From the NCBI RefSeq assembly GCF_000269865.1, contig NZ_AKKV01000019.1, positions 124,001 to 188,000 of the forward strand: a stretch of DNA of 64,000 nt, in the 5' to 3' direction. Positions 49,004-56,475 of this stretch are shown one piece after another. The notes under the pieces are model-generated. The model saw only the letters and a program-made list of their open reading frames with translations. It had not been told where the DNA came from and made no database searches. Both the position numbers and the translations under genes were made by a program. This stretch comes from Fictibacillus macauensis ZFHKF-1 (GTDB lineage Bacteria > Bacillota > Bacilli > Bacillales > Fictibacillaceae). How positions within the stretch are numbered: position 1 is the first letter of the stretch; every line of letters starts with the position of its first letter.

Positions 49004-49833
49004 TACTGATCGCCTTTTAGCATACCTGCAAACGCAGCTTCAGACATGCCAGGTGAAATTCGCACGCGTGGCAACGTCTGCATGCCATCTTTTTTCATAG
49101 CGATTCCTGGGTGAGTCGTAACAGCCATTTTATACCCGGTTGCCTGCGCGAGCGCAACGGTTTGGTCGGTATAGCGTCCAACTGGGTAGCTTAGCATAAT
49201 CGTTTGTTGATGCATGAGTTTGTTAAAAAGTCGCTTTGAGCGAATCATTTCGTTTTTTTGACGCGCTGGTGCTAACGTATTCAGCTCTTGATGCGCCATC
49301 GTGTGACTTTGGATCGAAATGTTAGCGTCCGCCATTTGTTGAAGTTGTTGCTTCGTTAAATGATGATGCTTGCCGATTAAGTCGCCAATCATAAAGACAG
49401 TTGCTTTCATGTGGTAGCGTTTTAAGATAGGAAGCGCATCTGTAAAATTATCGCCGTAGCCATCATCAAACGTAATGAGAACTGCTTTTTTCTTTGGTTT
49501 CTTATTTTCCGTAAAAACGCGATACGCTTCTTCAGGTGATAACGTCGCATAGTCATGCGCATGCAGCCACTTCATTTGTTTGGCAAATTCCGCTTTTGGA
49601 ACGCGTAAAGTATTGCCGCTTGAAATGCTGTGATACATTAAAATAGGCAGCTTCGCAGGTCCGTTCGTTGCTTGCCATGACGACGTGTCGATGGTTTTCT
49701 TAGCCGGTTCTTTTTTCTGATCGTGAATAGGCGTTGGCTTGGTCACTTTTTGTGAGTGTTGATCTTCTTGGCTGCTACAGCCTGCAAGAACAGAAGTAAG
49801 CACAAGGCCGCTAACGATTGTTTGTTTCCACAT
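49003..49833 (-). CDS. Polysaccharide deacetylase lipoprotein
   Basis: 276 residues. Lipoprotein signal with lipobox VLAGC, Ser/Lys-rich linker, then a NodB domain: LPILMYHSIS, the catalytic Asp and metal site ITFDDGYGDNFTDALPIL, and SIQSHTMAHQELNTL. It probably removes acetyl groups from peptidoglycan or extracellular polysaccharide at the outer membrane face. Confidence 0.92.
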   Translation of the reverse strand: MWKQTIVSGLVLTSVLAGCSSQEDQHSQKVTKPTPIHDQKKEPAKKTIDTSSWQATNGPAKLPILMYHSISSGNTLRVPKAEFAKQMKWLHAHDYATLSPEEAYRVFTENKKPKKKAVLITFDDGYGDNFTDALPILKRYHMKATVFMIGDLIGKHHHLTKQQLQQMADANISIQSHTMAHQELNTLAPARQKNEMIRSKRLFNKLMHQQTIMLSYPVGRYTDQTVALAQATGYKMAVTTHPGIAMKKDGMQTLPRVRISPGMSEAAFAGMLKGDQ

Positions 49834-49922
49834 GATATTCCCTCTCTTTCTTCTTTCATTATAGCGTCCACTGTAAAAAACGCACGAAAAAACAACCGAG
49901 GAAAACCCACGGTTGCTTCACG

Positions 49923-50396
49923 TTACGCAATTTTCACTTCACGCCAAATATAGAATGTCGCACCTTGACTGCATGGCGTGCCGTCTAGGATGGTGTAGAG
50001 AAGCCAGCGGTTCGTTCCAGGAGGAAGTATTACAGTGTTGCCTAGTTGTACGCGTAGCGTTTGATACGGACTAACAGGCTCTGTGTCGATAACGACACCG
50101 CCTTCTAATGAAATGTTCGTTCCGTACAAAATTTTACTTTTAGGCTGCACTTTGCCGTATAAATTCATATTGCCTGGAACATAACGATCGGACTGATACA
50201 ACTGCCCTTCTGGTTTGCCAAAACTGCCAGCACTTGCACTTAAAGCGGCTCCTGATAAATTATTTAATGTGACGGTTTGATAATAGACCATGACGCCAGA
50301 GTTTTTAGGATTATAGAGAACCGTGTATAAATTCCCGTTTTTATCAAACATGACAGGCTGTGTCGAGCCGATGAAGGAAATTCCTTGCTCTTGCAT
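49923..50396 (-). CDS. Conserved-looking hypothetical protein, DUF6143-like
   Basis: About 157 residues; ATG 50396 lies after AAGGGAGA with a usable gap, and ATG 50402 is the alternative. The product is beta-rich (FDKNGNLYTVLYNPKNSGVMVYYQTVTLNNLSG), with no signal peptide, ending TFYIWREVKIA. It resembles the DUF6143 group of Bacillus proteins of unknown function by eye. No role is proposed. Confidence 0.65.
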   Translation of the reverse strand: MQEQGISFIGSTQPVMFDKNGNLYTVLYNPKNSGVMVYYQTVTLNNLSGAALSASAGSFGKPEGQLYQSDRYVPGNMNLYGKVQPKSKILYGTNISLEGGVVIDTEPVSPYQTLRVQLGNTVILPPGTNRWLLYTILDGTPCSQGATFYIWREVKIA

Positions 50397-50543
50397 GCGC
50401 ATTCTCCCTTTTTTAATAAATAGTCACTTTATCTTATGCAATCGATTGAAAAGCCGTTTCTAGGAAAGGAAAGAATCGCCAGTTAGACAAGCGTTCAAAC
50501 GGGGTATACTTCAAAAGAATTTATACAAGGGAGTGCTTATAGT

Positions 50544-52010
50544 ATGAATATAGATTTTTCAAAACAATTTATTAATGGTGAATGGGTAAAGGGTTCAAGC
50601 TCCAAAACGATGCAAAATTTTAACCCTTACTCTGGTGAGGAGCTCGTTACATTTACGGCAGGCTCAAAAGAAGATATTGATGAGGCGTACCAAGCGGCAG
50701 CACGCGCGCAATTGGAGTGGCAAAAAGAGTTGCCACAAAAGAAACGAGCTGTTTTAGAAAAAGCCATCATTGTAATGGAAGAAAATAAAGAAACCATTAT
50801 TAATTGGATCATCAATGAATCAGGAAGCACGTTTAAAAAAGCAAGCTCCGAATTTGGGAACGCGCTGAATATTATCCGTGAAGCAGCTACGTTTCCATAT
50901 CGCATGGATGGTAAAATTTCACCTTCACAAACCCCAGGTAAAGAAAACCGTGTGTATCGCAATCCACTCGGTGTCATTGGCATTATCTCGCCATGGAACT
51001 TTCCTTTTCATTTAACGATTCGTTCCATTGCCCCTGCGCTTGCTACAGGAAATGCTGTTGTTGTGAAACCAGCTACGGACACACCGGTTACAGGCGGATT
51101 AATTTTTGCAAGTATTTTTGAAGCAGCTGGATTGCCAAAAGGACTTTTAAACGTTGTGGCTGGCCGAGGCTCTGAAATTGGCGATGCGGTTGTTACACAT
51201 CCGGTTCCGCGCTTAATTTCTTTTACAGGCTCAACAGAAGTCGGTCAACACATTGGTGAGTTAGCGGGTCGCGAATTGAAAAAAGCAGCGTTAGAACTTG
51301 GCGGAAACAATGTCTTTATCGCGCGTGAAGATGCGGACATTGAACAAGCTGTACAATCAGCGCTCTTCGGAAAATTTTATCATCAAGGCCAAATTTGCAT
51401 GAGCATTAATCGTTTATTCGTTCATGAGAAAATTTATGATGAGTTTGCGAAACGCTATAGCGAAGAAGTTGAAAAGCTAGTGTATGGCAATCCGCAAGAG
51501 AAAACAACGCACGTTGGACCACTGATTAATGAAGACCAAGTTAAGCGCCTATTAAAAGATTTGGAAGACTCCATTGCACAAGGAGCAACGCTTGCTGTTG
51601 GTGGAAAAGCGGACGGTAATGTTCTTCAGCCAACCGTGTTAACGCACGTTACGAACGACATGCCGATTGCAGCCAATGAAATTTTCGGCCCAGTCGCAGC
51701 GCTGATCCCATTCCGAAATGAAGATGAAGTGGTGGAGATGGCAAACCACTATCCATACGGCTTAAGTGGAGCAGTTCATTCTACGAATATCGAAGCAGCG
51801 ACACAGCTTGCTCATCGCATTCATACGGGTATGATTCATGTTAATGATCAACCAGTAAATGACGAGCCGCACATGCCATTTGGTGGCGAAAAGCATTCAG
51901 GTCTTGGTCGCTTTAATGGCGATTGGGTACTAGAAGAGTTCACAACCGTTAAATGGTTATCTGTTCAACATACGCCACGCGATTATAGTGGCTTTCTAGA
52001 AAATAAATAA
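50544..52010 (+). CDS. Aldehyde dehydrogenase (YfmT/vanillin-dehydrogenase-like)
   Basis: 488 residues. GVIGIISPWNFPFHLTIRSIAPALATGNAVVVKPA (NAD site), ALELGGNNVFI with the catalytic Glu, GQICMSINR with the catalytic Cys, and NEIFGPVAALIPF are present. It oxidises an aldehyde to the acid using NAD(P). AAGGGAG precedes ATG 50544. Similarity to YfmT suggests aromatic aldehydes, but this is not decisive. Confidence 0.92.
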   Translation: MNIDFSKQFINGEWVKGSSSKTMQNFNPYSGEELVTFTAGSKEDIDEAYQAAARAQLEWQKELPQKKRAVLEKAIIVMEENKETIINWIINESGSTFKKASSEFGNALNIIREAATFPYRMDGKISPSQTPGKENRVYRNPLGVIGIISPWNFPFHLTIRSIAPALATGNAVVVKPATDTPVTGGLIFASIFEAAGLPKGLLNVVAGRGSEIGDAVVTHPVPRLISFTGSTEVGQHIGELAGRELKKAALELGGNNVFIAREDADIEQAVQSALFGKFYHQGQICMSINRLFVHEKIYDEFAKRYSEEVEKLVYGNPQEKTTHVGPLINEDQVKRLLKDLEDSIAQGATLAVGGKADGNVLQPTVLTHVTNDMPIAANEIFGPVAALIPFRNEDEVVEMANHYPYGLSGAVHSTNIEAATQLAHRIHTGMIHVNDQPVNDEPHMPFGGEKHSGLGRFNGDWVLEEFTTVKWLSVQHTPRDYSGFLENK

Positions 52011-52018
52011 GGTAGATG

Positions 52019-52052
52019 AAAATCTGAGCGATGCGTGTATAGGCATTGCTCA
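52019..52052 (+). terminator. Rho-independent terminator of the aldehyde dehydrogenase gene
   Basis: AATCTGAGCGATGC / GCATTGCTCAGATT stem, eight-base loop, run of T. Confidence 0.93.
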
Positions 52053-52106
52053 GATTTTTTTATTTACATCGTAAGGTCGAGAGTGTGGGAAGTGAGGATA
52101 GGTGCA

Positions 52107-52320
52107 TTCGCGCGCAGAAGGTGGTGATTCGCGCGCAAAGGCCTAAAAATCAAGTTTAGGTGGTGTCGATCAAGTAGCTAGAGCACAATTTACATATAAA
52201 AGAGGCGGAATTACATAGAAAAAGCAATCAATTTACAGAAAAAAGGTCAAATGAAAAGGAGAAATGCGATCGTATGCAAGATGGGCGCTCGCAAAAGAGT
52301 TCCTGATTCACGCGCAAAGG
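52107..52320. repeat. Dispersed copies of the GC-rich 21-bp repeat
   Basis: TTCGCGCGCAGAAGG at 52107 and TTCGCGCGCAAAGG at 52128 are exactly 21 bases apart, the same period as the array at 27720. A third, TTCACGCGCAAAGG, lies at 52307. The AT-rich sequence between resembles the long repeat of the first site in style. The whole region 52053-52445 has no gene. Confidence 0.75.
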
Positions 52321-52445
52321 TCCTATATTACGAAAAATCCACAAACGCTCAACCAGTATTTATTAACATAAAATGGTTATTATCCTTAAAAATGGACAAT
52401 AAGTGATATTACTTATAATGTAGAGGGAATAGGGGGGAATGATCA

Positions 52446-52535
52446 ATGTTGAAATCAGTTTTGGCCATATTAGTAACGATTGTCCTCGTTCTAACGGCCC
52501 TTGGAGTTCTCGGCTTTTTCGCCGAATCTAACTAA
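52446..52535 (+). CDS. Small single-pass membrane protein, 29 residues
   Basis: ATG 52446 follows AGGGGGGAA. The product is a single hydrophobic helix, MLKSVLAILVTIVLVLTALG then VLGFFAESN, and TAA, directly before a strong terminator. Size, layout and own terminator match the microprotein candidate at 8529, although the sequences differ. It is unknown and too short for default gene calling. Confidence 0.6.
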   Translation: MLKSVLAILVTIVLVLTALGVLGFFAESN

Positions 52536-52545
52536 CTAATGAAAA

Positions 52546-52582
52546 AAAGAGGGAGCGACAGCATCTGTCGTTCCCTCTTTAA
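52546..52582. terminator. Bidirectional terminator
   Basis: AAAGAGGGAGCGACAG / CTGTCGTTCCCTCTTT with a three-base loop; A-run on the left and T-run on the right serve the small plus-strand gene and the minus-strand monooxygenase gene. Confidence 0.93.
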
Positions 52583-52584
52583 TA

Positions 52585-52884
52585 TTAGCTGAGTTTAGCT
52601 TCTTCGCCAGCAAATACTTTTAATTCAAGTGGTGCTGAAAAGAATTCTTTGGCGTTCGTTACGAACTGTACGAAGTGATCGCTTTTTTCGTGAAGTGCTA
52701 CAGCTTCAGCGTCGCGCCATACTTCAACCATCATAAAGGCATTTTCGTTCTCTGTGTCTTGAAAAAGGCTGTAAGAAACATTGCCTTCTTCTTTTCGAGA
52801 ACCTGCAATCATAACGTTTACTTTTTCTAAATACTCTTCTTTAAATTCTGGTTTAACAAAGCTTTTTGCATGAATGATTAACAT
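52585..52884 (-). CDS. Antibiotic-biosynthesis-monooxygenase (ABM) domain protein
   Basis: 99 residues with the ABM ferredoxin-like fold: LIIHAKSFVKPEFKEEYLEKV, GNVSYSLFQDTENENAFMMVEVWRDAEAVALHEKSDHFVQF. Relatives such as YgiN oxidise quinols or detoxify reactive compounds. It is last in the apparent MarR-nitroreductase-ABM operon, 37 bases after the nitroreductase gene. Confidence 0.88.
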   Translation of the reverse strand: MLIIHAKSFVKPEFKEEYLEKVNVMIAGSRKEEGNVSYSLFQDTENENAFMMVEVWRDAEAVALHEKSDHFVQFVTNAKEFFSAPLELKVFAGEEAKLS

Positions 52885-52921
52885 AAATGTTCATCGTCCT
52901 TTCTAGTGTATGGTCTAAAGC

Positions 52922-53557
52922 TTAACGCCATTGAGCAACTTTTTCAAGTGGAAGGCGTACAGAGTTATAGCCTGTTGTCGCTGCTTTACCAATTGAAATT
53001 AACATAACAGGTACATAACGGTTTTTATCCATACCGAATGCTTCCGCGATTTGATCTTTTTCATAGCCGCCGATTGGGCATGTATCATAACCATGAGCAC
53101 GAGCTGCAAGCATGAATTGCATGGAAACAAGTCCACCATCGATGAGTACTGTTTCGCGGTTAACGGTTGGATCTAGTGTTGCAAAGTGCGATTGTAGTTT
53201 ACCCATTTGCATATCTTTAATTTCTTGTGGCATGTAGCCAAGTTCTACAGCTTTGCTATAAATTTCTTCACCATATTCGAAGTTGTTTAAGTCACCGAAT
53301 ACGGCAATCATTGCAGAAGATGTTTCTACTTGAGATTGGTTGAATTTTGCAAGTGGTGCAAGTGTTGCTTTTCCTTCTGGGCTATCGATGACAAGAAAAC
53401 GCCAAGGTTGCATGTTAACAGAAGATGGTGCTAATGTCGCTTCTTCAAGAATTTCTGTCATTTCTTCTTTGCTGATTTTTACCGTTGGATCGTAATGACG
53501 AATAGAACGGCGTCCTGAGATAATTTCTTGAAAATCGTTTACTTTTGTTGTATTCAT
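52922..53557 (-). CDS. NAD(P)H-dependent nitroreductase family protein
   Basis: 211 residues from ATG 53557, preceded by AAGGAGAT; the frame to 53629 reads into MarR-gene spacer. ISGRRSIRHYDPTVKISKEEM and EATLAPSSVNMQPWRFLVID are the FMN-binding N-terminus, GLVSMQFMLAARAHGYDTCPIGG the central segment. It reduces nitro or quinone compounds. Position between MarR and ABM genes suggests a quinone or nitro-stress response like MhqN/YodC. Confidence 0.9.
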   Translation of the reverse strand: MNTTKVNDFQEIISGRRSIRHYDPTVKISKEEMTEILEEATLAPSSVNMQPWRFLVIDSPEGKATLAPLAKFNQSQVETSSAMIAVFGDLNNFEYGEEIYSKAVELGYMPQEIKDMQMGKLQSHFATLDPTVNRETVLIDGGLVSMQFMLAARAHGYDTCPIGGYEKDQIAEAFGMDKNRYVPVMLISIGKAATTGYNSVRLPLEKVAQWR

Positions 53558-53600
53558 GATGTGAAATCTCCTTTTTTGTATATTAATGGTGCCAACACAT

Positions 53601-54038
53601 TTATCCTTCGATGCGATTTGCATTATCACGTATACGATGAAGCATTGCTAATAAAGTAGGTAGCTCTTCATCTGAAAACCCTTGAAGTAAGTTTGTAACG
53701 AACGTATCGCGCTCTCTCCGATAAGCGTCCATTTCGTCAATTCCCTGCTCCGTTAAGGTAACAAGTGTGACGCGATGGTCTTCTGGATTTTTGCGCCGAA
53801 CGACTTTCTCTTGCGCTTCTAGCTGCTTTAAGTGACGCGTGATGGCGGCAGAATCAATATTTGCCTCTTTTTGAAGAGCAGATTGACTAATTTCGCCATG
53901 ATCATAAAGCAGATGAAGAAGCTGCAGTCGAGAGGCACTCATACCCGTGCATCGTTCAAACTTTGGGCTAATTAAATGATGAAGCTCTCGCATGAGCTGG
54001 ACGATGTGTGTTTTTTTTAAGCAAGTAGAATCCGACAC
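53601..54038 (-). CDS. MarR-family repressor
   Basis: 145 residues starting GTG 54038 after GAGGCGAT. Winged helix with GEISQSALQKEANIDSAAITRHLKQLEAQEKVVRRKNPEDHRVTLVTLTEQG (residues about 50-105). Two Cys (about residues 6 and 31) could sense oxidants, but this is speculation. It has its own promoter with twin operator-like palindromes and is followed by nitroreductase and ABM genes on the same strand, so it probably controls them and itself. Confidence 0.92.
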   Translation of the reverse strand: MSDSTCLKKTHIVQLMRELHHLISPKFERCTGMSASRLQLLHLLYDHGEISQSALQKEANIDSAAITRHLKQLEAQEKVVRRKNPEDHRVTLVTLTEQGIDEMDAYRRERDTFVTNLLQGFSDEELPTLLAMLHRIRDNANRIEG

Positions 54039-54060
54039 GGTTATCGCCTCATTCTTTTCA

Positions 54061-54087
54061 TTGACACCTCAATGATTGATACATCAA
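54061..54087. promoter_or_regulatory. Twin palindromic operator of the MarR operon
   Basis: TTGACACCTCAA and TTGATACATCAA, both TTGAnACnTCAA, separated by TGA. They lie just downstream of the -10 box and 24 bases before the MarR start. Good candidate for MarR autoregulation. Confidence 0.65.
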
Positions 54088-54089
54088 CT

Positions 54090-54118
54090 AATATAATAGA
54101 ATTAAATTTAAAAATCAA
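54090..54118 (-). promoter_or_regulatory. Promoter of the MarR operon
   Basis: On the minus strand TTGATT (54118-54113), 17-base spacer, TATATT (54095-54090), next to the operator palindromes. Confidence 0.7.
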
Positions 54119-54202
54119 GAGAAGAGAACCTTCCTTTTCTTGGATGAAATGAATTATAATCAAAAAGTATAGAGATAAAAGTAAAAAGGGGCGGAACGTG
54201 AA

Positions 54203-54616
54203 TTGTTTGGACAACAGCAGAAATTAGTTAGAATCACTGTTCTATCAGCATTATTATTTATAGGATCGTTTCTAGTCGTATCTATTTCACCATTACATGG
54301 CGTTATACCGCAAACGACAAAGCTTGGAAGTAACTTGATGTGGCTAACGCTAATTGTTGTGATTCTGCTTTATGTCATTCCCACACTTTGCTATTTTAAA
54401 GAAATAAAGCATACGATTGTTGTCCTTGCCTTCCTTTGTGCAGGGGGTTTTATTTGTCATGTATCGATGGGCGTAGTGGCTGTTAATACGCTTCTACTAA
54501 AGGGAATGTACTCTTCACTCCTACTGGCGGTTTCGATTGTTAGTTTATTGGCAGCCGGAGTGAACGTATGGTGGTTTAAAATTGCCTTTTATCATTCTTT
54601 CGCTGTAAAGCAGTAA
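54203..54616 (+). CDS. Four-helix membrane protein of unknown function
   Basis: 137 residues from TTG 54203 after AAGGGGCGG. Four hydrophobic helices (residues about 10-30, 45-65, 72-95, 103-125) with short loops and a hydrophilic end. No motif recognised. It is transcribed away from the MarR operon, sharing the intergenic region. Confidence 0.65.
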   Translation: MFGQQQKLVRITVLSALLFIGSFLVVSISPLHGVIPQTTKLGSNLMWLTLIVVILLYVIPTLCYFKEIKHTIVVLAFLCAGGFICHVSMGVVAVNTLLLKGMYSSLLLAVSIVSLLAAGVNVWWFKIAFYHSFAVKQ

Positions 54617-54689
54617 TGCGACCGTATTATTCTGAAAATTTTAGAACGAATTTCATAAAGAGCTCTTCCGGCAAGAAAGTCCATCATAA

Positions 54690-55395
54690 CGCAAGCTTAA
54701 TCCTCATTTATAGGTGAAACTAGCACGTTGTAGGACAATGCACCAAGGTTGCTGCAGGGATTTCTCGAATGATGAGGTAAGCTTATAGAACAAGGAACAA
54801 ATGTTAGATGCATTATTCCGGAAGCCAATACCATTTTGGAATGAATGTTACGAGGACGCAGTAAAGCTGGTCCGTTTTTTGCCAACAAACCAAATGAGAA
54901 TTTAGTTCATTATGTCGAACAAGGCCTGATTGAAGAGGATTTGTGTACTGGATTTATGATGTGTTCCAGGGCGAATTAGTCTCTAACAAGGTTGTGATAT
55001 GACGTGCGTGGATTTATCAAAGCAAAGCAACGCGCTCAAGAAGAATACGAGTAAAATACATTTATTCTCAGCTGTATTTTATAACAAACGTTCCTAGAAG
55101 AATTGTGTGCTTTCTTCATTTAGCACCTCATCGCCGTCTTTCTTATATCGACTTCGTACAGCGAGTTTTAAAGCAAAAAGGAAAATTTTTTTAGAAGGTG
55201 GAGCGACGCTTAGCGATTAAGAGGTGTATGAAGAAGGCAGTCTACAAGGTAGACTAGGCTATTCAGAAGAAAAACGTCGAGCTGTTTTTTCGTTTTTATG
55301 TCCGTTAGAAATGCGTCCTATGAACGTAATAGACGCCACACAGCCGACATTTGGGGTATCGGGTTTTATTGTGGGTTGTTTGCGAACGAAGCGTA
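54690..55395 (+). pseudogene. Decayed coding region, unidentified
   Basis: Several short open pieces shift frame repeatedly: KLIEQGTNVRCIIPEANTIL, LRGRSKAGPFFANKPNENLV then HYVEQGLIEED (about 54780-54940), and RTASFKAKRKIFLEGGATLSD, EVYEEGSLQGRLGYSEEKRR (about 55155-55280). Codon-like texture without a continuous frame, plus a strong terminator at the end, suggests one or two dead genes. I could not name the family. Confidence 0.5.
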
Positions 55396-55400
55396 GTTCG

Positions 55401-55442
55401 CCGGGTGACTGCCAGAATGATGGTAGTCACCCGTTTTTTTTT
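55401..55442 (+). terminator. Strong rho-independent terminator
   Basis: CGGGTGACTGCC / GGTAGTCACCCG stem, seven-base loop and about a dozen T; it ends the decayed region and abuts the TetR-gene stop. Confidence 0.93.
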
Positions 55443-55443
55443 T

Positions 55444-56334
55444 TTACAACAGCTCAATACCTAGGGTCTTCGCTAACTCTTTACGATGAGAATCAAGCGC
55501 TTTAACAGCTTTTAATGTCGCTAACATGCCTTGAAAAATCAAAACGTTTGGCTCTTTTTTTTCACTTTCAGCTAAAAGAACGTTTACGACGCTTTGTAGT
55601 TCTTGTCGACGAGCAGGTGGTAATGGGAGTGCATGTAGGATGTCTCTCATTTCATGTAGTTTGCTAACGACCTGATTCATGACTGAACGTTCATGTTCAT
55701 AATGCAAAGTAGAAAAGAGGTGGTCAAGCTCATCGACTGCCACTAATGTTTCGATTGCTTTCTGTTTCATGTTTGCAAATAAACAATCCATACTATGTAA
55801 GACGAAATCAGCAAGGTCTTCTGGAGTTAGTAGCGATTCATCGAAAATAAAAATGCGTAAATACGAATTTTGTAAGCCTTGAAAGGAAAGAATTAAATCG
55901 CCTACATACGGTTGTGCTTCGTCTCCATAGAGTGCGAGTAAATGTTTTTTTAACCAGCGCATGGAGCGATATTGCATTTCAAGCATGACTTTACGATGTT
56001 CTTCATTATGAAGCGCATGCTGTTCTTGAAAATACATCATAATAAATTGTTTATTTTTCGTGATGAGTTCGTAAAGAGCAATCATTTGATTGCGCAACGT
56101 TTGCGCTGGTGAGGCTGGTTTTTCGGCTATTTCTTGAAATTGTGTTGCAATTTTTGCTGAAAAATACGTAATTAGCGATGAGATTAATTCTTCCTTCGAT
56201 GAGAAATAATTGTAAAAAGCCCCTTTCGACATGCCAGCATGCTGCACGATTTCTTGAATAGATGTAGCATGAAAGCCTTTTGAAGCAAAAAGTGTCGCGG
56301 CAGCTTCCATTAATTCTTTTTGTTTTGGTTTCAT
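55444..56334 (-). CDS. TetR-family regulator, YerO-like
   Basis: 296 residues from ATG 56334 (GGGGGG upstream; an ATG at 56358 is possible). N-terminal DNA-binding helix-turn-helix (LMEAAATLFASKGFHATSIQEIVQHAGMSKGAFYNYFSSKEELI) and a long helical ligand domain. Divergent to an SwrC-type RND pump with a GACCGGTCGGTC palindrome between them, as in the yerO-swrC pair of B. subtilis. Probably represses the pump. Confidence 0.88.
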   Translation of the reverse strand: MKPKQKELMEAAATLFASKGFHATSIQEIVQHAGMSKGAFYNYFSSKEELISSLITYFSAKIATQFQEIAEKPASPAQTLRNQMIALYELITKNKQFIMMYFQEQHALHNEEHRKVMLEMQYRSMRWLKKHLLALYGDEAQPYVGDLILSFQGLQNSYLRIFIFDESLLTPEDLADFVLHSMDCLFANMKQKAIETLVAVDELDHLFSTLHYEHERSVMNQVVSKLHEMRDILHALPLPPARRQELQSVVNVLLAESEKKEPNVLIFQGMLATLKAVKALDSHRKELAKTLGIELL

Positions 56335-56436
56335 GAACGGTGGTCCCCCCTTAATCATGGCAAAAGAGATAAGTCTTGCATGATTGGAAATGCTACTTTA
56401 TATTATGTATTATGACCAATGAGTCGTAAATTATCA

Positions 56437-56460
56437 ATATCCGACCGGTCGGTCAGATAT
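56437..56460. promoter_or_regulatory. TetR operator between regulator and RND pump
   Basis: Perfect CCGACCGGTCGG core (56441-56452) flanked by ATAT and GATAT, and extended by GTC on the right. It lies about 16 bases before the swrC start codon and within the divergent promoter region. Confidence 0.82.
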
Positions 56461-56475
56461 GAAAAGGAGATTTGT

